Below are positions 20,824 through 31,645 of a stretch of 37,417 nt of DNA, piece after piece. Every line of letters begins with the position of its first letter. Positions within the stretch are counted from its first letter, which is position 1. The notes under the pieces are model-generated. The model was not told where the DNA came from, did no database searches, and worked only from the letters and a program-made list of their open reading frames with translations. The stretch comes from Chara braunii. Its lineage: Eukaryota; Streptophyta; Charophyceae; Charales; Characeae. The stretch is from assembly GCA_003427395.1 (NCBI GenBank), contig BFEA01000015.1, positions 3,506,670-3,544,086 of the forward strand, given 5' to 3'. Position numbers and translations under genes: made by a program.

Positions 20824-23395
20824 TCGGTTGCCGGCTCGTCGGTTTACGACTCAACCTCAACCCACTCTCCTTACTGAGCCCTGGTGATTTTCGCTGTTTT
20901 GTTAAGGTTTCATTCGGACTTTTATTGAATGGCCATTTAACAAAGGTACTGAGTATTTACTTAAGGTTGGTTGGCTGGTGGTTGGGGCTTGCATAGCTGA
21001 GGCGAAGGGTATGAGCATGGAGACTAGTTGGAGTTGACTTTGTGTAGTGTATGAACTTCTGCTTGACTCTTTGATGTGATTGCAGGTATGTTCCGTGACT
21101 TGGATTATTGGATTGGACTGCCTTGCGATCTTACATATGTGCATGAGGAGACCCACTGTGATTGTGAGATGTGATCGTCACATGTTTATTCCCCTGTATA
21201 CATATATACATACATATATGCACGTATGTACGTGTATTTGTGTGGGGTGTTAGCGTGGCCTGAAGGGTTGCGTACTAAGGACCTCATCCAGGGTTGGAAT
21301 GAATAGAAGGGAGGGAATGACCCCCCTATTTATATATACGCTTCTAAAGAAATTGTGGTCGGACGTTAGCCCTGTGCCTAGAATACGATGGTCCTCGCCC
21401 AGGACGACCCAGGCCCCAGGACTAACTCTGAAAAGGTTCACTTCTGATAAAAGTCGAAGGTACTTTCCTCGTTGGGATTTATTTTGGTGGAACGATAAAG
21501 TTCCGGGCGGAAGGGTCAGCGTGTCGCTGGTGATGCGCCAGACAACTCACCACCGCTCAAAATCCCTTCCTGCCCAAGGGACCGTCTTACCCCGCACCCG
21601 TTGGGACACCTCAGGATGCAGAAGGTGGTAAGGCCCTCAGGCCGGTTTTGCGTCCGTTAAAGGGTTACCTCCCCTTAGCGCGCACTTCAGCCGACGCCTG
21701 AGCATCAGAAGCAACCGCATGGCTCAGAATAGGCCATTCGGGTATGGGCACCACATAATGCGCCGTCATCGCAGTTACTCACGTAGCGCTGCATAGTGAA
21801 TTGGTATGCGTAGATCCTACGTTCGAGCGATCTTATACTAAACCTCGCGTATGGCAATTACCGACTTCCACTGCGCAAAGTTATGGGTTTGATACAAAAG
21901 GGACTAGGAGTGTGTCTCGTTGTACGTCCTTCGTGTCGTTCAGTACCCGTGTGCATGTGTGCGCGTGCTTTACTTTTGTGTACCTTGTAGTGGTGTGTGC
22001 GTGGCGTGTGGGATACGTCCTAGTCGACCGGCGACGAGCCGCGCTTGGGACCTCAGCCCCCCAAGGCGTCGGTTCGCGTGCGGGTTCGTTAGAGGCGTAA
22101 TACTGCGTGTACCCCCTATGCTACAGCGAACGAGAAACGCCCTCGGCTGGTCCACTTCTGCGATTGCAGCTGATCAACTTTCGTATTGTGGACTGGTAGC
22201 TCGGCGGGGATACGCCCACCGGACGGAGGTGACAACTCCCGTAAGGTGGAGGTAAGTCGTGCCTCGCGTAGGCCCTATCCTGTCGTAGGGGCTCGCGAGG
22301 GGTATGGCTGGCGCGCCCGGCCGGAGCGGATTACGGAAGCTCCATGAATGTATTGCAACAAGGGTTGTATCCTGACTCCTGCGTGACGCAGCCGGGAGGG
22401 TCCCGCGCTACCTCTGAGTGGTGCGGGACCGATGCGCTCGACAGTGCCCTTGTAACTGTATTTTTCTTCTTGAGCTTCGTCCTTCCTGCCCTCTCTCTTC
22501 CTTGATGTGACTGTCTGGCCCGCAGGCTGCATGATCGGATCGATTCGTGGAGAGTGGCTACGTCCCCCACGCCGCGGTCTGGCCATGCAGAACGTAGGCG
22601 ATCCCTTCCCTTCTCTCTTCCTAAGTCCTTGCAATTTTGTGTTCTTCGCGCATGCATGCATGCTATAAATTCCACATGCGCTATTAGATAGCTCTCTTAA
22701 CCAGTTGTTGGAAGCTCGGGGCAGTGCGATCATTGAGGGTCGGCTCACGAGCGAAGTAAGAGGTGAATTGAAGTGGAAGTCGGGCGACCCGACGAGTTGG
22801 TGCCGAATGCGCGGGGTTGACGCGTGGGGCTACGACGGACTGTAGCGTGCGGGCGAACTTGACGGGTGGAGGAGGACTACTTGGGGTGACGACTTCGTGG
22901 GTTGGTGCGTGACGACGGACTGTCCGCATCAGAGAGAGAGAGAGAGAGGAAGAAAGAGTTGAGGTTTATGGACGTGGATTTGCAATTTTCTCTGTCTTTC
23001 CCTTCCAACTTTTGTATATAAATTTTAATCTCGGTTTCGGGTGATTCGCCCGTTTTTTTTGCTCTCGGCATTTTTGTCTCGACTTTGGGCTGCGTCCATC
23101 TATAATTAGTTGTAATCCTTCCTACTAAGTGTTTGATTGTATGGATGCTGCTTTGCGATAAATGAATGATATGTTTGTCGTTTTTTGTCTAGTCATCATC
23201 ATTGCTTGTCACTTTGATCCGCTGTTCTGATGTTGTTGCGATGGCTGATGTGTAATGACACCTTGCATGCTCGGAAGTGATTGCTTGTGGGATCACTTAG
23301 TGATTAGATGATTGGGTAGTTGTCCATGACACGTGGCAATTTTGCATGAAGAGTTAAACTCTCACCTTTTTTGGGTACAAGCGAACACCCCACGG
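20824..23395. other. Unrecognised sequence
   Basis: No recognisable protein or RNA. Contains a CATA/CGTA-rich tract at 21188-21240 and a GA run at 22931-22948. Frames at 21801-22255 and 22275-22748 overlap in several phases and show no domain. Confidence 0.45.
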
Positions 23396-23440
23396 GGATA
23401 CGTGTAAGCGCGATCTAATCTGCGCAGCCTACACGTATCC
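23396..23440. repeat. Long inverted repeat / hairpin
   Basis: Perfect 11-bp arms GGATACGTGTA and TACACGTATCC enclose 23 bases that themselves pair (GCGCGAT/ATCTGCGC with a bulge). Followed by another atgcgcagca. Confidence 0.8.
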
Positions 23441-24894
23441 ATGCGCAGCAATTCATGATCATTAACGAACCTGGCACCTCGGGTAGGCGGGGGAAATTTT
23501 CCTTCTTTCACGCACCTACGCTAATAGGAATTTCTGATACCATATCGGGAAATCCCCTTGTCAGTTAGATGCGTGCGGAAAGTTTCCACTATGCCGCAAT
23601 GACAAAATGACGTACACATGAGACTCAGAGTACTTCGAACCTTGGGTAAGAGAATATCTTAGGCAGAGACGCCCATAATTTCCCTGCTTAACCGAGAACC
23701 GATTGTGCCCCAGAGAGTTTTGCTATGCTGTAACGAGCGATCCAAGGTGTCCCGATTACCCAACTACATATAACTCGCAATACTTCATATCCCCCGGCTT
23801 TGTTGTTGTCACTACGAATTTTCCTCCCTTCCGTCTCCTCCTCCCGTATCACCAACTCACAGTGGTACCGTGGAATTCCATCGCCCCGTATTGGCCCCGC
23901 ACGCCGTGCAGAAACTGCAGACGACGCGGCCACCGCCGAATTCCTGGAACTACGAAACTTAACCATAACACGCGACGACAGACGCCACGTGTCTGCACCC
24001 GAAGGTCCCACTCATAGGAATCGCAACCCTCACAAACGGGCCTCTCCCGAACCGTCGTCACCAAAACAGACGGATCGGACGGCCCTTGAGGCACCACGCA
24101 TGTCATCCACCTTATGACTGCGCAACATCGACCGCCATCAGACCGGAGGTAACCCGCCCCCTAGCTCTATTGCATCTATGCCCCTGGACCCGTGCCACAG
24201 GAGATCTCAGTTCTGACCTAGGACTCCAACCCCACTTCCCTAAAAATCCTTGGCACACCCCTTTTCGCACTTCCAGGCCCACATCCCACTCCGATCAGGA
24301 AGTCGCGCCGGGCTTGAGGTTGGGCGTCACAAACCTTCACGAGTCATCTCCCTCCTCTACTTTGGACGATGCCAAGTGAGGGGGGAGAATTCCGTCTAGG
24401 TAACATTGTGAAATGATTTCCCGGATACGTTGTTTTTCATCCGATGGGATGGATCGAGGGGGCGCAGAGGCCGCCATGCGGAATGTCACGACTTAAGACT
24501 AACAAAGGCCAGTCTTATACTACGTGAAAACCTATTAGTACCGTTATCCTAATTTCAATGATACTGGAGAAGAAGCTTCCAATAAATATGGATAACCTAT
24601 AATTTCATAACTCTTTTCTCTTTTCCCATACTACCCCAGGTCGAAGAGGGCGGAAAGGGGGGAGAATGTTATACCTGCAATTGGCTCAGATCCGATCCAC
24701 GCCTTCTCTCTCCTTTGGTCAAAGCCTGGGTCAACTGACATAAAAACTCGCCTGGAAATCACCGATTCTTCAGCAACACTCATTTAGGCGGCTAAGTGTG
24801 GGGTAAAATAACCCCGTTCCTTGATCCGAAATTGCACTTTAGCTAATCTCCATGGACAAAATTTTCAAGCAGATGGCCAAAGGCCCTTGCGCTA
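23441..24894. other. Unrecognised sequence, possible LTR-element edge
   Basis: Frames at 23703-24379 show no domain I recognise. At 24645-24667 a purine tract (gggcggaaaggggggagaa) is followed by tgttatacctgcaattgg, which looks like a polypurine tract and LTR start, but no second LTR, PBS or pol domain was found. Confidence 0.35.
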
Positions 24895-24999
24895 GAGTCT
24901 TCCCCCGAATACAACGTATTGTCATTATAGCTGTATCTAGACTGAAAGATGCCTCAACTACAGCTATAATGACCGTGCGTTGTATTCGGGGGAAGACTG
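24895..24999. mobile_element. 105-bp MITE, TA target duplication
   Basis: Near-perfect foldback: AGTCTTCCCCCGAATACAAC on the left is the inverse of the right end, continuing into gtcattatagctgta. Flanked by TA (24893-24894 and 25000-25001). Same subfamily as 34687-34802. No coding capacity. Confidence 0.85.
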
Positions 25000-25001
25000 T
25001 A

Positions 25002-25997
25002 GAGGGAAGCTGTCCAGGTCCCTGGTATTTCTCCAGCGACACTCACCCCAGCGAACTACGGTGTGCACAACCCTGCATCCTGCTTAGACCTCGGGATTAC
25101 CGAGGACGGAGCCCTCCGAAGGACCCGCCGAGCTTCGTCACTGAGCCTAGTACGCGGAGCTTCGCTACCGTCCCCGGTAGGGAGTAGTGTTGTTAGAGCA
25201 GCCACTGCAGCACTTTCAAAAGTCGGCCTCCTTCCCTATCTTGGGAAATGTAACTTCGCCATTTTTCTTTTTTTTACGTCTTCCTTTTCTTCCTTTTGTT
25301 ACAGTGCCACACAGGTCCAAATAGGCCATGACTCGTGTGCTAGTGGAACCGTGCCCCTGATGGACCAGTGGGAGTCATCAGTTCAGTGCGGAGAAGGTGA
25401 GGGGGTGGGGTAGACGTTGAAGCGGGGGTTTGCGGGACCCAAGCGCGGGCGACAGACACGTGGAATAAAGCTGCACCCCGAAATCTGGGTACCATCTGAG
25501 CGGCGACTACGTGAAAGCTGCACGGGACCAACAACACGCGACCGTGAAAGTGAAACGGCCGACCATGACCGGCCCGATGCTCGTCAGTCAAGGCCTGTAG
25601 CCACCCGCCAACATTTTGAATGCACCTCGTCGATATTCACTCCGGATGCATTCGAAATCTTGGCGGATGGCGACTACTGCAGTGCAACTACCTGTGGGCT
25701 TTCAGTGGGAGACCGAGTGAGCTGTCCAAACGCTGCACCCGCACATGAACGGAGGGTGTATGCACCTCTGTTCTGTTATTGGTTGACGGACGGTGGAGAG
25801 CCGAGCTCCTTGTTTCCATTTTTTTTTTTTTTTTTTTTTTTTTCTCCTTGTTTCCGAGCCTGTCCACCTCTCTTTTGCTCCTCCGCTACCTGTAGCTCGG
25901 TTCGTTCTTCCGCCGACGTCGTGCGCCGGCAGAGGACTGTTTCGTCCAGAAAGCGCCCCGCCTATAGGATAGGTAGGCCTACCAGCGGACCCCGCAC

Positions 25998-26031
<34 letters not shown>
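25002..26031. other. Unrecognised sequence with a long chance frame
   Basis: A 227-codon frame (25417-26100) runs through a T-tract and a CA microsatellite and ends in a MITE, so it is not supported as a gene. CA tract at 25995-26030. Confidence 0.5.
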
Positions 26032-26149
26032 GGCCTCGCTCCACTAGTCTCGAGATGCACAAAAGACAAAATCATGGCCGTGCATCTTTCCATATTCTAG
26101 CGGAAGATTCACTCTCGTTTTGCACATTTCGAGACTACCGAGCGACGCC
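26032..26149. mobile_element. Foldback MITE, family GGCCTCGCTGCACTACTCTC, copy 3 (inverted)
   Basis: Starts ggcctcgctccactagtctc right after a CA microsatellite; the middle segment (ccatattctagcggaagatt) is in the opposite orientation to the copies at 27182 and 33764. Right end ...ctaccgagcgacgcc is diverged. Confidence 0.8.
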
Positions 26150-26269
26150 CTGAGACACGGAAAGACGCACAAACATGCCCTTCTTTTTCCTTTCTCGTTG
26201 TGTATGCTACTGGATAGCGACCATTACAACCCCCCCCCCCCCTCTCCCCCCCAACACACACACACACAC

Positions 26270-26326
26270 ACACACCTGATGAGTCGGTGAAAGTCCGACG
26301 AAACAGTCTGTGTGGCACAGTCGTGC
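26270..26326 (+). ncRNA. Hammerhead-ribozyme-like motif
   Basis: Contains the invariant CUGAUGA (26276-26282) and GAAA (26300-26303) boxes. Between them is a perfect 5-bp stem II (GUCGG/CCGAC, loop UGAAAGU). Downstream a cugug/cacag hairpin leads to GUC (26320-26322), the usual cleavage triplet; bases after it (gug) pair with cac before CUGAUGA as the start of stem I. Four extra bases between GAAA and the stem-III hairpin are a defect from the strict model. Embedded between CA microsatellites. Activity is not shown by sequence; it may be a Penelope-like-element or retrozyme remnant. Confidence 0.6.
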
Positions 26327-26359
26327 TTTTTTTGAGTGTTTACACTGTATAGCCAATAA

Positions 26360-26362
26360 AAC

Positions 26363-26399
<37 letters not shown>

Positions 26400-26412
26400 A
26401 GAGAGAGGGGGG
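26360..26412. repeat. CA/GA/G microsatellite
   Basis: Compound (AC)n(AG)n(G)n tract immediately downstream of the hammerhead-like element; with the CA tract at 26253-26275 it brackets that element. Confidence 0.9.
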
Positions 26413-26919
26413 GGGGGAGGATTCGAATCTGGGAGTTGCATGTGCTCTCCTCCTTTGTCTCTTTTTATTACTTCGACGATCTTCGACGACTTCGGCGTTG
26501 ATCATTCGTTTAGTGAGTGAGGGTGCGTTCGTGGCGTGCACGAGCCCGAATGAGAGGCGAGCGCTAGTGCGTGGGCGGCGCGCACGAGCGAACGCGCAAG
26601 CGTGGGGCGCACGAGCAGTATGTCGACTGATTCAAGGCATATGCGTTGCGCTAGAAGCTCCGAGAGTGGATCTGGCTGGTTTTACGGCCACATGCGTTCT
26701 GTTGAAGGCCAAGTGTGAATATGGGAAAATAAGTACGCGCACGTGGCTGTAAACGTGGTCAGATACGTCCTGGAAGTGCTGGTATGAGCACGCGCGTAAA
26801 AAGTTCTCTTTTTGAAAACAAAAGGGCGCGACGTCCTCGAGATATCATCATTGAAAAACAAATAAAAATAAATCATCGTTGAACTCCTTTTTCTTTTTCT
26901 TTTCTTTTTCTTTTCTTTC

Positions 26920-27104
26920 GGATTGGAGTGAGATCCTGAATCTGGTCGTGTTTTAGGCAGAGATCCCACTACCGGTAGCAAGGAGGATTGGATTGAACGC
27001 CTTAATTTGGCTGCGTTTGTGGACAAGTGCAGAAAATCGAGATTGAACTTCTTTCCTGCATCTCTGCCTAAAACACGCCCAGATTCAGGATCTTAATCCA
27101 CTCC
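26920..27104. repeat. Foldback element related to the intron-1 satellite
   Basis: The 45-bp arms 26920-26964 and 27060-27104 are inverse copies with a few mismatches (gagatcctgaatctgg versus ccagattcaggatctt). The loop and right flank carry pieces of the satellite found in RSH intron 1, including cactaccggtagcaagg at 26968 and ccccgttgctagtgggacc at 27103-27121. Confidence 0.75.
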
Positions 27105-27181
27105 CCGTTGCTAGTGGGACCATGCTCCTCATTGTATCTGGATTCATTCTTCTCTCTGTACTTCAACAGTTCGTTCGTGGC

Positions 27182-27304
27182 GGCCTCGCTGCACTACTCT
27201 CGAAATGTGCAAAACGAGAGTGAATCTTCCCCTAGAATATGGAAAGGTACACCGCCATTATTGTTTGTCTTTTGTGCATGTCGAGAGTAGTGCAGCTATA
27301 GGCC
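27182..27304. mobile_element. Foldback MITE, family GGCCTCGCTGCACTACTCTC, copy 2
   Basis: Very similar to 33764-33883: same left end, same middle (gtgaatcttcccctagaata tgg), right end gtgcagctataggcc with a small change. Target duplication not clear. Confidence 0.85.
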
Positions 27305-28203
27305 AAGGTGGTCGCGCGTAATTATTATATTATTGTTTTTTTTTTGAAAGATCGCGCGTAATTAATAGAATACAACCGTTCGGTGGTTTTTCCGTTTTTT
27401 TTCTTTTCTTTTTTTTGTTTTTTCTTTTGATTTTTTTCATTTTTTTTTTTCATTTTTTCAATTGCTACACTCCCGTAGACCGCGGCGGGACGAACTCACA
27501 ACACGCACCGTTTTTTCATTTCGCGCTTTCACGCGCCGCCCACCGGCGGTCGGGGGAAAGTCGCCGCGGTCTGCGGTAGTCAGAGCGCGATGAAGGGACA
27601 GAAGAGGAGCCAATAGATTCCACCTCTTCGGAGGGGAGGGAGGGGAGGGATTCTACCTCCTTTAGGGTGGTGGAGATTGGGAGGGGAGGGATTGCACCTC
27701 CCTCAAGGAGGAGGTAGGTAGGGGAGGAGTTAGCGGGGCAGACTACCGTACCACTTAGGGAGAGGACGAGATGGGAGAGGGCTGCACGCGGGATGCAGGC
27801 GTGGAAAGAGAGGAAACAGGACAGGAGGGGTGTGCTTCGTGGCGCCAAAACACGTGACCAAAAGATTCATCGGTGCAAACCATCGGCGGGGGCGGGAGCG
27901 GGAGCACAGGTGGGCTCGACCGAGCAGCCAGCACAGCACGAAATACAATATACAATATGGTATAATATCGAGTTGAAGGTGTAGAACTTACGTATGCCAG
28001 TCTTGTGAGAGCATAGTGGAGACGAAGGACGCAGGCAGCCAGCGGGCGGGAGGACAGCCTGGTGGGGGGGCACGTGGACGACTGTGTGCGTGCGTTTGCA
28101 TCGCTATTTCACTTCATTCATCTCTTCGGGCCGGGGGAGGGGCAGGCGGGGAAGGGGGAGGGAGGGGAAGGTTGGCATAACTAGCCTGCGTTGCGTTCTT
28201 GTC

Positions 28204-28264
<61 letters not shown>

Positions 28265-28701
28265 GGTAGTGTGCTTGATTTTGAGGGAAATTGAAATAAA
28301 GCTTCTAGGAACAGACATTTTGGACAAAAAACATTAAGAACAGGAAACGAAGAGCGGGAGGGGGACGGGGTGGCGCGCGAGGAGATGATGATGGCTCAAA
28401 TTGACTGAGAGAATATATTTGATGGGAAGAACGAGTGGGGCACACTCGTTTGGGGGAGGGAACTGAGATTGAGGAAGCGCATAGTGGCTTAAATTGACCT
28501 GCCAAAGTCTCGATTTCCATTCTGTGTTTTTGGTTGATTGGCTTTTCCAGAATCGTTAGCTCTACTTTGCGTCCGTTCGCACGAAGAGTTGCCTGGCTCC
28601 CTGCCTCTTGCTCTGTCGCTGCACACATATTTCTCTCTCCCTGTCTCCCTCCGTCATACACACGCTGGCATCCTCACATACAGACATACACACACACACA
28701 G

Positions 28702-28768
<67 letters not shown>

Positions 28769-29547
28769 TTCATTTTTTTGGCAAGTACATGTTTGGAATG
28801 CGATCTCTTTTTCGCGAAATCGTATGGAAAAAGCCGAACATGTGAAAGAAAGATAAAGCTTGTGAGATCTCGCACGAAGGGAAAAACTGGCAAAAAGTTT
28901 TTCCCCTTGTGAGAGAGGGTTATCGTCGGATTTATCTGCCGACGGACGACAAGTTTGACACGTGGACGAGGGGAAAAATTTGCTGAAAACGGTATCACAG
29001 ATTTTATCAATCAACGATTGTGTGGCAACGCCAAATTTTGTGTGATGAGGATGAGGAGATGGACTTTTAATCGGGGTGAATGAATGTTTTGATTGGCGAC
29101 TGGTTGTGGTGTGTAGAATGATGGGTGTGTGTCCTTGTGATTTGAAATTCGCGATTAATTAATCCGGTGATCGATTACGTGGGGAGGGAAGTGTTATTGT
29201 TGTGTGCTCCTCCGGAGGCAGAGAATCGATTTGATTTGATTCGATTTGCAGACAATTTGTTCAGTTAGAGAGAGATGGTGACACGTGGCGACTCTGGGGC
29301 CACAAGAGGGTTCATCGATCTGTCGGTGATGATTGAGCCGTGATTCTATCCCGATTTGAAGGTGAGGGGAAACTGAGGTGGGGGGGGGGAGGGGGAAAGA
29401 GGGGAAGAGGGGGGAAGGGAGAGGGAGGATGGAATGGAACGCATTTATTTGATAGCCTGATCGATTTGATTTTTTGTTAAAGCTCCCGCGCTGTTCTCCA
29501 GAGAAGAATAGGGCGGCGGGGGGATCGGAAGGGTAGTCTCGATTTAG

Positions 29548-29584
<37 letters not shown>

Positions 29585-29857
29585 GAACTGGTGTGACTTG
29601 TGCGGAGTCTTGGCGTTTGAGTAGGCGTGTGACACGTGGCGTTCCAGTACACAAGGTGTGTGTGTGTGGTGTTGAGCTAGAAAAGCGTGAACTGCTCAGG
29701 GAAACTACTCGACGAGTTTGGAGCTGATTGCTTGCTTGATTGATTGCTTGATTGATTGCTTGCTTGCTTGATTGCTTGATTGCTTGCTTGCTTGATTGAT
29801 TAGTTGATTAGTTGATTAGTTGATTGATTGATTGATTGATAAACTCGGGAGTTGTCG
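27305..29857. other. RSH upstream region / probable 5' UTR and promoter
   Basis: No other gene recognised in the 2.5 kb before the RSH start. Contains compound GT/GA (28206-28262) and CA/GA (28687-28762) microsatellites and TGAT/TTGC tetranucleotide tracts at 29546-29584 and 29726-29840, the last ending 17 bases before the ATG. The transcription start cannot be placed by eye. Confidence 0.5.
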
Positions 29858-31645
29858 ATGGCGGCCGCAACGATGGCGTTGTATTCGACTTCCCCGCCTG
29901 GCGTGATTCAGGGCCACTCGGGTATGATGAACATGCGAACGAGCATTCCTGGGGGATCCGACGTGGACGGTAGTATGCGGAAACCAGCCACTAGCAATCA
30001 TGCGCCACCTCAGTGCTCTAAAGCTACTGCCACGTCAGCCGCCGCTATCAGTGGCGGCTTGTCACACATGTTCTCTCTCCCCTCATCGACGTCCAAGCTG
30101 CAGCACCTTTCCTCCCAGTGTGCGATGGCAAGTGGCGTGTGCGCGACGTCGTCCGACCAAGCGTGCGACCTCGGGTCATCGTCTTCCTCCGACATCTCGG
30201 GTCACGGACATGGAGGAGGAGGAGGAGGAGGAGGTGGAGGTGGTATTGGGATGATGAGCGGTGGCAGCACCATGGGGGTTGCCGGGTGTTGCGTTGGAAG
30301 GGATTTCGTCGGCGATGGATGCCGTGGCTCGGCGGCGGCGGCGGCTCCTTGCGCCTCCTCCGCTTCGTCGCCTTTCTCCTCCCCGATGGCTTTCGCAAGG
30401 GAGCGGAGCCCTGTCTCCGTCCTCCTTGGTGTGGGCGGAAGCTGCAGCAGCAGCGCTAGCAGGATTGGCAGCTACTCATCTGCGGCGAGCTCGTTCGGCA
30501 GTCCGTCTTCCTCGTTGTCGGCGCTACATATTCATACCGCCTCCGCGGGAGGCCCGGGGGGAGGGGGGTTTGGATCCCTTCCTTCTTCGTTCGATAACGG
30601 AGACCGTTTGTCGGACCGTTTAGCGTCGTCGCCGTGGAACTCCAGACGGAGCGGCCATGGAGGGGCTGCGCCGGACCGAAGGTTGACGCCGCCCTCTCGC
30701 GCCACGGCCTTTGGCTTTCCCGCCGTAAAGGATGGAGGGGGGGATAAGTGGCTACACTGCGCGCCGAGTGGGTCTTTGGGAGGAGTAGGGGGAGAGATGG
30801 TGGACATTCACATGAACGTTCATAGCCTGAGATTGTCTTCTTCTTCGTCGAGCTTCTGCTGCAGCGATGGTGGCGGCGGAAGCTGCAGCAGCGGGTTTTC
30901 TTCGGCGGCGGCGGCGGCGGAAGCGTCGCCTCCGTTCTTCTCCTGCGCGTACGGAGGAGATCCCGCCGATCCATCATCGGCAACCCCGGCGCGCAGTGTG
31001 GCCGCGTCTGCGGTCCCGAGGTGGGGAGGCAGGGGAGTCGCGACTGCGGCTGTGACTGTCCCGACGCCATCGCCGCTCCTCCGTCGGGACGACGCAGATG
31101 CGGCTGCGGTCGCGACGCTCGAGCCGTCGGAAGTCGGGGTCGGAGTCGGAGTCGGATTCGCTGGTGGGTGCTCCTCCCCCAGATCGATCCGGCTCGATGA
31201 CGTGTTGGGCTGGAATTCTGCCACGTCATCGTGCTCCTCCGCCGCCACCGTGGAAAGAAGGGAGTCGAGATATCACCGGGGAGAGTGCTTAACTCCGGCC
31301 AGCAACGGAAATGCGACGGAACCAAGGAGAGTAGGTGTAGCAGGACGGGGTCCAAGAGTAGGAGCAGGCGGCGCTGGTTATCTTCCACGTTCCTCCTCCC
31401 CCTCCTCCCCCCCCTCCTCCTCCCCTCCTCTCCTCGACATGCGTACTCGGTCCGTGGAAGTTGCTCCTCCTCCCGCACCGACCGGTCGCAGTGGGCGCGT
31501 CTTGAAGGAGGATGACACGTCATCGCAGCTGAATCGAGTGGTTGTACGGAGGCTTCTCCTCCGAGCGCAGTCCCGACACAAGCTTTTCTACGATCCCCTC
31601 GTTAAGAGGGCCTTCAACGTCGCGGCAACTGCGCACGAGGGACAG
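29858..31645 (+). other. RSH: RSH exon 1 (coding part)
   Basis: Codes for residues 1-596. GC-rich and low in complexity: runs of Gly (about 119-129), Ala and Ser, with many trinucleotide repeats such as GGA, GGC and TCC. Only the short N-terminal signatures and the last ~30 residues (LLLRAQSRHKLFYDPLVKRA, then HEGQ) look conserved. The exon ends GAGGGACAG before gtaagg at 31646; reading on would add a poly-Phe tail from the intron T-run and stop at 31699. The antisense open frames over this exon are artefacts of its GC content. Confidence 0.9.

Noticed and set aside
25417-26100. 227-codon plus-strand open frame
   Set aside because: Runs through a poly-T tract (Phe run), a CA microsatellite (His-Thr run) and into a MITE; no domain; composition typical of chance frames.
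28534-29014. Frames with Arg-Glu or Ser-Leu runs
   Set aside because: Translations of the GA/CA microsatellite in the RSH upstream region.
30456-31523. 355-codon minus-strand frame opposite RSH exon 1
   Set aside because: Arg/Pro-rich antisense shadow of a GC-rich, repeat-coded exon; the plus strand carries the conserved RSH signatures and correct splice sites.
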